A model generated the notes under the pieces. It was given only the letters and a program-made list of their open reading frames with translations. It had not been told where the DNA came from and made no database searches. Below, piece after piece: positions 49,919-60,312 of a stretch of 64,000 nt of DNA (the first letter of the stretch is position 1; every line of letters begins with the position of its first letter). The DNA is from Chryseobacterium defluvii (GTDB lineage Bacteria > Bacteroidota > Bacteroidia > Flavobacteriales > Weeksellaceae), in the NCBI RefSeq assembly GCF_014204415.1, contig NZ_JACHLE010000001.1, forward strand, positions 372,001 to 436,000, given 5' to 3'. The position numbers and the translations under genes are program-made.

Positions 49919-51619
49919 ATGCAATTATCAGAACAAGAAATCATTAGAAGAGAAAAGCTGAATAAGCTTGTTGAAATGGGGATCAATGCATTCCCTGCGG
50001 ATGAATATGTAATCACAGATACCACGCAATCTATAAAACAGGATTTTTCTGAGAATAAAAAAGTAAAGATCGCTGGTAGGTTGATGTCCCGCAGAATTCA
50101 AGGAAAGGCTTCTTTTGCTGAATTGCAGGATTCTACGGGTAAAATTCAGGTGTATTTTAACAGGGATGAAATTTGTACAGGGGAAGATAAGACTTTGTAT
50201 AATGAAGTATATAAGCACCTTTTAGATATAGGTGATATTATAGGTGTAGAAGGGGAATTATTCAAAACCCAGGTGGGGGAAATGACCGTAATGGTGAAAA
50301 ACTTCACCCTTCTTACCAAAGCCCTTCGTCCGCTTCCCCATGCCAAAACCGATGAAAATGGAGTGGTACATGACGGATTCACGGATCCTGAGCTAAGATA
50401 CAGACAGCGTTATGTAGATTTAACGGTAAACCCGCACATCAAAGAAATTTTTGTGAAAAGAACCAAGCTGTTCAATGCTATGAGAACGTTCTTCAACGAT
50501 GCGGGATACTTTGAGGTTGAAACGCCGATCCTTCAGTCAATCCCAGGGGGAGCTGCGGCAAGGCCTTTCATCACCCATCACAATGCATTGGATATTCCGT
50601 TGTATCTGAGAATTGCCAACGAACTGTATCTGAAAAGACTGATCGTGGGTGGATTTGACGGAGTGTATGAGTTCTCCAAAAACTTCAGGAATGAGGGGAT
50701 GGACAGAACCCATAACCCGGAGTTTACGGCAATGGAGATCTATGTAGCCTATAAAGACTATAACTGGATGATGGATTTCACAGAAAAACTATTGGAATTC
50801 TGTGCGATTCAGGTTAACGGAACTACCAAGGCGAAGTTCGGGGATCATGAGATCGATTTTAAAGCACCGTACCAAAGAATTTCAATGACAGAAGCCATTC
50901 AGAAGTTCACCGGATTTGATATTACGGGAAAATCTGAGCAGGAATTGTTTGATTTTGCCAAATCCATTGGAATAGAAGTAAATGAAACAATGGGTAAGGG
51001 TAAGCTGATCGATGAGATCTTCGGGGAAAAATGTGAAGGAAACTTCATTCAGCCTACTTTTATTACGGATTATCCGATTGAAATGTCGCCTTTAACGAAG
51101 AAACACAGAAGCAAAGAAGGCCTGACCGAGCGTTTTGAATTAATGGTGTGCGGGAAAGAGATCGCCAATGCCTATTCCGAGCTGAATGACCCGATCGACC
51201 AGAGAGAACGTTTTGAAGAACAATTAAAGCTTTCCGAAAAAGGAGATGATGAAGCCGGGCAATTTATTGATGAGGATTTCTTAAGAGCATTGGAATACGG
51301 AATGCCACCAACTTCAGGATTAGGTATCGGAATGGACAGGTTAATCATGTTCCTTACCAATAATGCTTCCATCCAGGAAGTGCTGTTCTTCCCTCAGATG
51401 AGACCGGAGAAAACAACTCCTCAAATAGAATTGGGAGAAGATGAAAAAGTGATCCTGGAGATCCTTAATTCTCAGGAAGAACCGTTTGCCTTAGCTGAGG
51501 TAAAGGAAAGGAGCCAGCTTTCAGGGAAAAAATGGGATAAAGCTTCTAAAACTTTAACCAAGCATAATCTGGTGAAAGTGGAGAAGATTGAGGAAAATCT
51601 TTTAATGAAACTGGTTTAA
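49919..51619 (+). CDS. lysS: Lysyl-tRNA synthetase, class II
   Basis: A 566-residue class II synthetase. The N-terminal anticodon-binding OB fold (VKIAGRLMSRRIQGKASFAEL, in part) is followed by class II motif 1 in the FFNDAGYFEVETPILQ region, motif 2 in FRNEGMDRTHNPEFTAMEIY (in part) and motif 3 in GIGMDRLIMFLT. The start at 49919 (QLSEQEIIRREKL) is set by the promoter. The C-terminus extends about 60 residues beyond the usual LysRS end, from GEDEKVILEILNSQEEPFAL, with a winged-helix-like pattern. The extension is intact and in frame. Confidence 0.95.
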   Translation: MQLSEQEIIRREKLNKLVEMGINAFPADEYVITDTTQSIKQDFSENKKVKIAGRLMSRRIQGKASFAELQDSTGKIQVYFNRDEICTGEDKTLYNEVYKHLLDIGDIIGVEGELFKTQVGEMTVMVKNFTLLTKALRPLPHAKTDENGVVHDGFTDPELRYRQRYVDLTVNPHIKEIFVKRTKLFNAMRTFFNDAGYFEVETPILQSIPGGAAARPFITHHNALDIPLYLRIANELYLKRLIVGGFDGVYEFSKNFRNEGMDRTHNPEFTAMEIYVAYKDYNWMMDFTEKLLEFCAIQVNGTTKAKFGDHEIDFKAPYQRISMTEAIQKFTGFDITGKSEQELFDFAKSIGIEVNETMGKGKLIDEIFGEKCEGNFIQPTFITDYPIEMSPLTKKHRSKEGLTERFELMVCGKEIANAYSELNDPIDQRERFEEQLKLSEKGDDEAGQFIDEDFLRALEYGMPPTSGLGIGMDRLIMFLTNNASIQEVLFFPQMRPEKTTPQIELGEDEKVILEILNSQEEPFALAEVKERSQLSGKKWDKASKTLTKHNLVKVEKIEENLLMKLV

Positions 51620-51739
51620 TATTTTTCAATAATAAGTTAAGAAAGACTGCCTTTGAGTAGTCTTTCTGCATTAAGAAAGAATATTTTATTTATGAATTTG
51701 ATATATTGCAAATCTTTTTGATCGAAAACAAATAAAACT

Positions 51740-52480
51740 ATGTCAAAACAAATTAAGATTCTCCAGCCAGTAAAAATATACTCGGATCATGAATATGAAG
51801 CAGAAACATCAAATCTTTTAAATGCTGGTGATATTGTAAAATTTAATAGAGAAAAAAGAAGAAATGGAATAGACTGGATGGAGATCTTTATTAATAACCG
51901 TAAAGTTTACATTAAGAAAGATATGTCCAAATTATTCATATTAAAAGAAGCTAAGCTTATGGATAATTCTTGTACAGTAGTTTTTTATAAACCAAAAAAT
52001 GATATTAAGTATAAATTTAATGAAGCTTTTACCGTTCATCAATTTGCAGATAAAGATCAGGGATCTATTCGGATGAGAAGAATTTATGAAGTAGCCACTA
52101 AAGAAAAATATATCGATTTATATTATGATAAAGATATGATTGAAGTTTCAAAGACGGTTTTGGCTAAAGGTGAAAAAATAATAATAACGTCGGAAAATAG
52201 AAGTTTTCTGGAAATTTTATATGGTAAAAAAACAGGATATATCTTGGCAGATGTTGCTTATTATGAAGCGAGAAACTGGTGGGTAATAGCAGTAGGAGTT
52301 ATTGTTGCTCTTGGAGTTATAAGCGGATCTTTTTATGCATTAATTGATTCAGGTAGAACTGTTGTGGGACCTATTCTTGCTATTCCAATAATTATTATTG
52401 TTGCTATCATTGTTTTCTTTATTAAGTTTTTTCTGGCGATTATTAATATCATTTTTCAAAATATTAGAAAAAGATTGTGA
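51740..52480 (+). CDS. Membrane-anchored protein of unknown function
   Basis: A 246-residue protein with a soluble N-terminal part of about 170 residues and two hydrophobic segments near the C-terminus (WWVIAVGVIVALGVISGSFY and ILAIPIIIIVAIIVFFIKFF), ending in NIRKRL. The N-terminal part resembles tandem SH3-like beta domains (ILQPVKIYSDHEYEAET, GDIVKFNR, VYIKKDM). I do not recognise the family. The gene stands alone between lysS and an OmpA-like gene. Confidence 0.6.
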   Translation: MSKQIKILQPVKIYSDHEYEAETSNLLNAGDIVKFNREKRRNGIDWMEIFINNRKVYIKKDMSKLFILKEAKLMDNSCTVVFYKPKNDIKYKFNEAFTVHQFADKDQGSIRMRRIYEVATKEKYIDLYYDKDMIEVSKTVLAKGEKIIITSENRSFLEILYGKKTGYILADVAYYEARNWWVIAVGVIVALGVISGSFYALIDSGRTVVGPILAIPIIIIVAIIVFFIKFFLAIINIIFQNIRKRL

Positions 52481-52561
52481 AATCCTAATTTTTTTTCAAA
52501 ATTTTCTAATCTTGCAGATGATAAATTGATATTTTCCCGTTATTTAGAAAACATATAATTG

Positions 52562-53386
52562 ATGAAATCTGTTTTTTTCCTCATTCTGGCTATCCTTTCC
52601 GTAGGATTTAATGCACAAATGCTCAGCTCAGTTTACTTTGAGCATAATAGCTATGAACTTAATGAAGGATCTAAAAAGAAACTGGATAGCCTTGCCCTGT
52701 TAAAAGCAGGTCTTACGTTCAGGATTTTTGGAAATTGTGATTCTTCAGGAGAAACAGAATATAACAGATTATTGTCTGAAAAAAGAGCAAACGCAGTCAG
52801 TGCCTATTTGCAGGGAAAGATTGGAAATAATATAAGATTGGAAAATACGACTGGTTTGGGTGAGGAAAAGCAAATTAATGATAACAGCACAGACGAATTA
52901 CGTGGGAAAAACAGAAGGGTAGATATATTTATCGAAAAAATATTTGCTCCAGGGGAAATAATTTCACGGAAAGCACTTCCGAGCTTTCTGAGTACAAAAG
53001 TTTCCCAAATGAAAGTGAAAGATACCTTTTCGCTGCCCGATGTCAATTTTATTGGAGGACGCCATGTCTGGCTTCCCAATGGAAGTACAAAGCTGGATCA
53101 GCTTCTCAGGATATTGAAAGATCATCCGGCATTGGAGGTCGAGCTGCAGGGGCATATCTGTTGTGATTATGAAAATTTTGATGGAGAAGATATCGATTTG
53201 GGAACCTTTAATCTTTCCTGGACAAGAGCCAATGCCATAAAAGAATTTCTGCAAAAAGAAGGAATAGCCTCTGACCGGATTAAAGTGAAGGGACTGGGCC
53301 ATCTCAATCCTGTTGCTTACCCCGAACGCACTGAAACCGATAGGATAAGGAACAGAAGGGTGGAACTTGTTTTGCTTAAAAAATGA
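52562..53386 (+). CDS. Exported protein with two OmpA-like peptidoglycan-binding domains
   Basis: A 274-residue protein with a signal peptide (VFFLILAILSVGFNAQ). Two OmpA_C-type repeats are visible: the first has FGNCDSSGETEYNRLLSEKRANAVSAYL (quoted in parts) and GKNRRVDIFI, the second GHICCDYENFDGE, RANAIKEFLQKEGI, VKGLGHLNPVAYPERTE and RNRRVELVL. There is no beta-barrel domain, so it probably bridges peptidoglycan and another envelope protein. ATG 52562 is preferred over the TTG at 52559. A very stable hairpin follows. Confidence 0.85.
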   Translation: MKSVFFLILAILSVGFNAQMLSSVYFEHNSYELNEGSKKKLDSLALLKAGLTFRIFGNCDSSGETEYNRLLSEKRANAVSAYLQGKIGNNIRLENTTGLGEEKQINDNSTDELRGKNRRVDIFIEKIFAPGEIISRKALPSFLSTKVSQMKVKDTFSLPDVNFIGGRHVWLPNGSTKLDQLLRILKDHPALEVELQGHICCDYENFDGEDIDLGTFNLSWTRANAIKEFLQKEGIASDRIKVKGLGHLNPVAYPERTETDRIRNRRVELVLLKK

Positions 53387-53393
53387 AATCCGA

Positions 53394-53428
53394 AGTTTCG
53401 GGCGCCAGCGAAGCTGGCGCCCGAAACT
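53394..53428. terminator. Very stable bidirectional hairpin between convergent genes
   Basis: Perfect 16-base stem AGTTTCGGGCGCCAGC with a three-base GAA loop. It is GC-rich against an AT-rich background and lies between the OmpA-like gene and cydB, which converge. It has no long T run on the plus strand. Confidence 0.75.
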
Positions 53429-53445
53429 CTTATTACAGAAAATTA

Positions 53446-54450
53446 TTACTTTCTCAGCTTACTGAACGAAAACATCAGATAAAACAAAAACGGTAAAATA
53501 AAAAAAGACCCTAACATCAAAGCCCATGCTAAAGCGGAAATGGTTTTAGGGGCTGCCACATGTTCCACTAAAGAAAGATGATTTCCGTTACCTAATAAGA
53601 TAATATCGGGATTATGCTGGTAGGTGGCAGCTACAAGGATCATAATCATCTGAAATCCGGCTAAAACACGTACGGGCAAAAGCTTTCGTATTTTCAGGCA
53701 ATATAAAATAATCCCCAAAGCTATTGTTGCAAGAGTAGTTGCGGCAATGCCTAATGGTTTTGAGAAGACCCACCTTAAAAGGGGAATATCAGAAATATGA
53801 GCGGTGAAAAATACCAGAATTCCCGTAACCACTACAAAGATCATCGTCTGTTTTGATTTTCTGATCATTAAATTCAGCTCAAGTCTGTCCGTAGTTTCCC
53901 TTAAAGCAAATATAGATGCCAGATAGGCGCAGATAGAAACCGTAAATAAGCCTACCGAAATACCAAACCAGTTCAGCCAGCTGAAAATATACAGATCCAA
54001 AAAGTTATCGGCATCAGGATTGATGGCATGAGAAACCGTTGCAGCAGCTATTAAACCAAGAAAAAACGGAGTCAAAAGACTGGAAAAGTAAAAAACCTGC
54101 GTATATAAAGTCTGCCAATTATCTTTCACCGCATCATAATGCCGGAACGTAAAAGCAGTTCCTCTTGCAATAATTCCTACAAGCATTAAAACCAATGGAA
54201 TATGAAGGTAGACAGAGAGTGTGGTGTAGATCTCGGGAAATCCCACAAAAAGAATTACGATCGCGATGATCAGCCACATATGATTCGCTTCCCATACCGG
54301 GGCAATAGATTCGTACATGATCTGCTCGGTTTTATGGCGGGCTTTTTTATGGGTGAAAAATTCCACGATCCCGGCTCCAAAATCAGCACCGCCGAGGATC
54401 ATGTAAAGACATATGGATAACCAGAGAAAACCTATAACAACATAGATCAT
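53446..54450 (-). CDS. cydB: Cytochrome bd oxidase subunit II
   Basis: A 334-residue polytopic protein of the CydB family; with CydA it reduces oxygen to water using quinol. Characteristic segments are CLYMILGGADFGAGI, WEANHMWLIIAIVILFVGFP, IARGTAFTFRHYDAV and VAATYQHNPDI. Its ATG overlaps the cydA stop by four bases (ATGA), so translation is coupled. The cytochrome bd type is used at low oxygen. Confidence 0.93.
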   Translation of the reverse strand: MIYVVIGFLWLSICLYMILGGADFGAGIVEFFTHKKARHKTEQIMYESIAPVWEANHMWLIIAIVILFVGFPEIYTTLSVYLHIPLVLMLVGIIARGTAFTFRHYDAVKDNWQTLYTQVFYFSSLLTPFFLGLIAAATVSHAINPDADNFLDLYIFSWLNWFGISVGLFTVSICAYLASIFALRETTDRLELNLMIRKSKQTMIFVVVTGILVFFTAHISDIPLLRWVFSKPLGIAATTLATIALGIILYCLKIRKLLPVRVLAGFQMIMILVAATYQHNPDIILLGNGNHLSLVEHVAAPKTISALAWALMLGSFFILPFLFYLMFSFSKLRK

Positions 54451-55790
54451 GATTTCTTGTTTTTATCATTAAACAGAATATCGGTAGGGTCATAAAGCTT
54501 CGGAACCATTTGGATCTGCCTTCTCAAAAGGAAAATAATGATCAGGGATAATGATACAAAAATAGCTGTGAAAAAATAGAATGAATACTGAATTCCGGGC
54601 ATTGGTGTAACGGCATCTATTGTTCTCATGACCCCGTAAATGATCCAAGGCTGTCTCCCTACTTCCGTTACAGTCCAGCCCGCCTCCAGTGCAATATACC
54701 CGAAAGGTGTCGCAATAAGGAATGTTTTTAGCAGCCATCTTTTTTCAAGCCACACTTTCCTGAAAAATAGGGCGTATAAATACACCATTCCTATGCAGAT
54801 CATTATAACGCCAAAGAAGATCATGATCTGGAAAGCATAATGAGTAACGGCAACGGGAGGCCATTCATCCTTTGGGAAATCATTAAGGCCTTTTACTTCA
54901 TGATTAAAATCATTGCTTACCAGGAAGCTTAAAACCTTCGGGATTCTGATGGCATATCGTATTTCGCCTTTTTCTTCATCAGGAATACCGCCAATGACAA
55001 AAGCAGCTCCTTTCTCAGTTTCAAAGTGAGCTTCCATGGCTGCCAGTTTTATGGGCTGCCTTTCAGCAACAGATTTGGCAGCTATATCCCCACTTAAAGG
55101 TGCTCCGAAAGCTCCTATCAACGCAAAACCCGCAGCAATTCTGAATGCTTTTGTATGGAATTCTACATTTTTTCTCCTCATGATCAGATAAGCATGAACT
55201 CCGGCCACGGCAAACCCCGTGGCACAGAAAGCGGCAACGGTCATATGTAAAGCCTGAGGAAACCATGCGTCATTGAACATTGCTTTTATCGGATCTATAT
55301 TCAGGTATTTACCGTCAATATAATCAAAACCGGAAGGAGAGTTCATCCAGGCATTGGCCGCAACAACAAGAATGCCGGAAGCCAGCCCGCTGAGACCTAC
55401 CAAAAATCCACAGAACCAGTGGAACCATTTATTGAATTTGTCCCAACCGTACAGAAAGAATCCTATGGCAATTGCTTCAATAAAAAATGCAGTTCCTTCC
55501 AGAGAGAACGGCATTCCGAAAATAGGCCCTGCATGTTTCATGAATTCCGGCCAGAGAAGGCCCAGTTCAAACGAAAGCATGGTACCGGATACGGCTCCGG
55601 TAGCGAATAAAATGGCAACTCCTTTGCTCCAGGCTTTAGTGAGGCCTTTGTAAATTTCATTGTTGGTCTTAAGGTATTTCCAGTGTGCAAAAGCCATTAA
55701 AAAAGGCATCACCATCCCTACACAGGCAAAAATAATATGGAAACCCAGGGACATGGCCATTTGAGCACGGGCTGCAATAAAATCATCCAT
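54447..55790 (-). CDS. cydA: Cytochrome bd oxidase subunit I
   Basis: A 447-residue CydA that carries hemes b558, b595 and d. GRQPW, diagnostic of the family, is present (EVGRQPWIIYG), as are ARAQMAMSLGFHIIFACVG with the heme His near the N-terminus, FFIEAIAIGFFLYGWDKF and WPPVAVTHYAFQIMI (in part). The size suggests a short Q loop, as in many Bacteroidota. No clear promoter box was found upstream. The divergent gene is gyrB. Confidence 0.95.
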   Translation of the reverse strand: MDDFIAARAQMAMSLGFHIIFACVGMVMPFLMAFAHWKYLKTNNEIYKGLTKAWSKGVAILFATGAVSGTMLSFELGLLWPEFMKHAGPIFGMPFSLEGTAFFIEAIAIGFFLYGWDKFNKWFHWFCGFLVGLSGLASGILVVAANAWMNSPSGFDYIDGKYLNIDPIKAMFNDAWFPQALHMTVAAFCATGFAVAGVHAYLIMRRKNVEFHTKAFRIAAGFALIGAFGAPLSGDIAAKSVAERQPIKLAAMEAHFETEKGAAFVIGGIPDEEKGEIRYAIRIPKVLSFLVSNDFNHEVKGLNDFPKDEWPPVAVTHYAFQIMIFFGVIMICIGMVYLYALFFRKVWLEKRWLLKTFLIATPFGYIALEAGWTVTEVGRQPWIIYGVMRTIDAVTPMPGIQYSFYFFTAIFVSLSLIIIFLLRRQIQMVPKLYDPTDILFNDKNKKS

Positions 55791-55907
55791 AGCATCAACT
55801 TTTTGAATACATAAAGGTACGGATAAATTGCTGAGGCTTCATATGATTTACAACAGTTGAAATGATAGAAATTCAGGATAACTTTACTGTTTTTTGAACA
55901 GGACAGG

Positions 55908-55916
55908 TGTGGATAA
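55908..55916. promoter_or_regulatory. DnaA-box-like site upstream of gyrB
   Basis: TGTGGATAA is the exact reverse complement of the DnaA box TTATCCACA. It lies in the divergent cydA/gyrB region. One such match is expected by chance about every 130 kb on either strand, so this may be coincidence. Confidence 0.3.
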
Positions 55917-55941
55917 CTCAACTTTTTTTGGCACATTTTAA

Positions 55942-57945
<2,004 letters not shown>

Positions 57946-57969
57946 TTGATCTTAATTTTATATATGTTT

Positions 57970-57996
57970 AAAGGCTCCGTTTAGGAGCCTTTTTTA
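57970..57996 (+). terminator. Intrinsic terminator after gyrB
   Basis: Stem AAAGGCTCC/GGAGCCTTT with a five-base loop and a T run. Confidence 0.88.
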
Positions 57997-58087
57997 GTAA
58001 AATATAACATGAAAGAATAAATTCAGTTATGATGATGAAGTTTTATGTGATGAATTGTTATAAATTTAAACAACTTTAAAAAAGCTG

Positions 58088-59710
58088 ATGAAAAAGATTG
58101 TTACCTCCTTTAAATATGTATTCCTTTTTGTAATGATGATTTCCGGTTGTACTGCTTTGGCCCAAAATCATAAGGGGCTATCTGATGAGAAGACAGAAGA
58201 AATGCGGAAAAAAGCCGAAGTACTATTATACGAAAAACCGGATCAGGCATTACAGCTTGCTGATAAAGTATATCAGCTGACCAAAAACGAAAATAATTTA
58301 ACATTTGCTCATACCTCGGCATTGCTTGCTGAAATATATTCCATAAAAGGAGATCAGAAAAAATCCATTCAATATGCGGAAACGGCAAAAAAGACCTATG
58401 AGGATCTGGATAAGATTAACTATTCCGTAGATATGCTGAACATTATTTCGAGGGAATATTCAGTTTTGGGATTATTCAATCAGGCTATACAGTCAAATGA
58501 TATGGCCCTTTCGGCCATGAAGTCCAGGGTTATGGAAGAAAGCAATGATGACAATATCAGAATTCTGGCCCTTACGTATGATACCAGATCCTATATCTAT
58601 GACCAGAAAATGGAGGTCAGCGATTCCCTGGTAAAATACAATGAATTGTCTTATCAAAATGCAATGCGCTTAAAACAGACACCGGATAATATGTTGTACC
58701 AGCAGATGTCTGCCAATAACCTCGTGAATACTTACCTGAAAAAGAAAGAAAGGTCTGAAAAGGAAACGAAAAGGGTTTTTGAAATATTAGCCAAAGCCAG
58801 AGGTGACGAAAAGAAATTTCCCAATAAAAAAAGTGAAGCCTATCTGGCTTTTAATTTCGGTAACTATTACTTCACACAGGAAAATGATCAGTCAGCTTTA
58901 AAGGAATATCTGAACGCCTTGTCTTTAGCACAGCATGTGGAAGATATATACCTGCAAAGGGATGTACATGAAATGCTTGCGCTTACCTATGCATCAATGA
59001 AAAACCCTGACAAGGAATTATATCATCAAAAAAAGTATAACGAGCTTAGCAAGAAGATACACCTTAGCGAAAAGCAGAATACCAATACGGAAGTAACCAA
59101 AATTCAGAGTAAGAACGAAGAATCTTTCTTTAAAACCAAAAGAAATCTGATTATTGCAGCCATAATAATCGGAATTTTATTGTTCATTTCCGTTTGGATC
59201 GGGATCAGGAACTATAAAAAATCAAAAAGAGAATATGCCAATTATAAAAAGATCATTGAAAAACTGCAGAAAAAAGAATCCATTCTGACACCGGTAACCA
59301 ATGCTGTGGTTGAGAAGACCATATTTTCAGTTCCAACGGATAAAGAGAAGGAAATACTACACAAGCTAGATCAATTTGAGGGTTCCGAAGCATTTGTAAA
59401 TAAAAATATCTCCCTTTCGTCTTTAGCGGAGTCTTTTAATACCAATACGGCCTACCTTTCCACAGTTATCAATGCCAATAAGAATAAAAACTTTAATAAC
59501 TATATTAATGAATTAAGAATAAGCTATATTGTTAATAAGCTTAAAAATGATCCTCAATACCTGAAATATAAAATAAGCCATTTGGCGGAAGAATCAGGCT
59601 TTTCCTCTCATAATACTTTTACTACAGCATTTTCCAATTGCATTGGCGTGTCACCTTCCAATTTTATTAAATTCCTGACCAAAGAAACCAAAATTTCGGC
59701 AGGTGGATGA
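58088..59710 (+). CDS. TPR and AraC-type HTH membrane regulator
   Basis: A 540-residue protein with a signal sequence (YVFLFVMMISGCTALAQ), then TPR-like helical repeats for about 320 residues, one membrane helix (LIIAAIIIGILLFISVWIGI, about residue 354-373) and a C-terminal AraC-type HTH. The HTH shows FEGSEAFVNKNISLSSLAES, FNTNTAYLSTVINANKNKNF and the second motif ISHLAEESGFSSHNTFTTAF. The N-terminal TPR part would be periplasmic and the HTH cytoplasmic, a one-protein signalling layout common in Chryseobacterium. Part of its 3' end recurs at 62161, showing a past duplication. It sits before a decayed and an intact copy of a secreted protein gene. Confidence 0.88.
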   Translation: MKKIVTSFKYVFLFVMMISGCTALAQNHKGLSDEKTEEMRKKAEVLLYEKPDQALQLADKVYQLTKNENNLTFAHTSALLAEIYSIKGDQKKSIQYAETAKKTYEDLDKINYSVDMLNIISREYSVLGLFNQAIQSNDMALSAMKSRVMEESNDDNIRILALTYDTRSYIYDQKMEVSDSLVKYNELSYQNAMRLKQTPDNMLYQQMSANNLVNTYLKKKERSEKETKRVFEILAKARGDEKKFPNKKSEAYLAFNFGNYYFTQENDQSALKEYLNALSLAQHVEDIYLQRDVHEMLALTYASMKNPDKELYHQKKYNELSKKIHLSEKQNTNTEVTKIQSKNEESFFKTKRNLIIAAIIIGILLFISVWIGIRNYKKSKREYANYKKIIEKLQKKESILTPVTNAVVEKTIFSVPTDKEKEILHKLDQFEGSEAFVNKNISLSSLAESFNTNTAYLSTVINANKNKNFNNYINELRISYIVNKLKNDPQYLKYKISHLAEESGFSSHNTFTTAFSNCIGVSPSNFIKFLTKETKISAGG

Positions 59711-59804
59711 AACGGGTGGAATTTTATATTTTCACTAAATATTTTATTATCAATATATTATGTTTTTAATTTTCCATGAATTAATAATTTTGGGAGTCAT
59801 TTCC

Positions 59805-59836
59805 TTGTAATTGAAACCCGTTGATAAATAGATTTG
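59805..59836 (+). promoter_or_regulatory. Promoter of the pseudogene copy
   Basis: -33 TTG at 59805-59807, 21-base spacer and -7 TAGATTTG at 59829-59836. It is the duplicated counterpart of the promoter at 62291-62322. Confidence 0.6.
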
Positions 59837-59871
59837 CAGTATAACTTTTAACATTCTAAAAACTGCAGATA

Positions 59872-60012
59872 ATGAAAAAGAATTTGATTATACTGAGCCT
59901 GTGTTTAGGTGTATTATCCTATTCTCAAGTCGGGATTAATACCCCTACGTCCAGTGTGCGGCTTTGGAAATTAATAATTCAAGTCCAGAGAGATGGTTAC
60001 CCTTTTAGATAA
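59872..60012 (+). pseudogene. Truncated, frameshifted copy of the secreted protein gene at 62359
   Basis: The first ~90 bases match the start of the gene at 62359, including the signal peptide and the GINTP segment. A deletion of about 39 bases lies between two GGCT repeats, with a one-base insertion beside it and a one-base deletion further on, so the remaining 46-codon frame is out of phase. The match stops exactly at GATAAT (60008-60013), where an IS-type end begins. It still has a promoter but can make only a short peptide. Confidence 0.85.
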
Positions 60013-60013
60013 T

Positions 60014-60053
60014 GAACCCGTTTAAACTTTTTATAAAAAGTTTAAACGGGTTC
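60014..60053. mobile_element. Perfect 40-bp palindrome: two IS-type ends joined head to head
   Basis: GAACCCGTTTAAACTTTTTA followed at once by its exact reverse complement. The half resembles GAATCTGTTTAAACTCTTAT at 61835, next to the decayed transposase (17 of 20 bases). It replaces the continuation of the pseudogene and may be the scar of an IS that lost its interior, or a bare IR-IR junction. Confidence 0.7.
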
Positions 60054-60312
60054 GAAATAAAAACTACCCAATTTCAAAACTTGTTTTGTGAAAATCATTT
60101 CGCTTTATCATTTTCTTAAAAATATTACTTTAAATTAAAAAATACTGATATTTTGTTTTTTATTAAATAAAAATGATAATAAAATTGAACTTTCGTAACA
60201 AAAAATTAAACCAATTGTAAAATTAATAAATGCATGTATTCAATGTAAATTATTTTCTTTTTTAATATAAAATGAATAATACTAATGTTTTAGTGAAAAA
60301 TCATCAAATACA
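60054..60312. other. AT-rich non-coding stretch
   Basis: About 260 very AT-rich bases with no ORF, hairpin terminator or clear TAnnTTTG box before the gene at 60313. Nothing specific can be supported. Confidence 0.5.
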
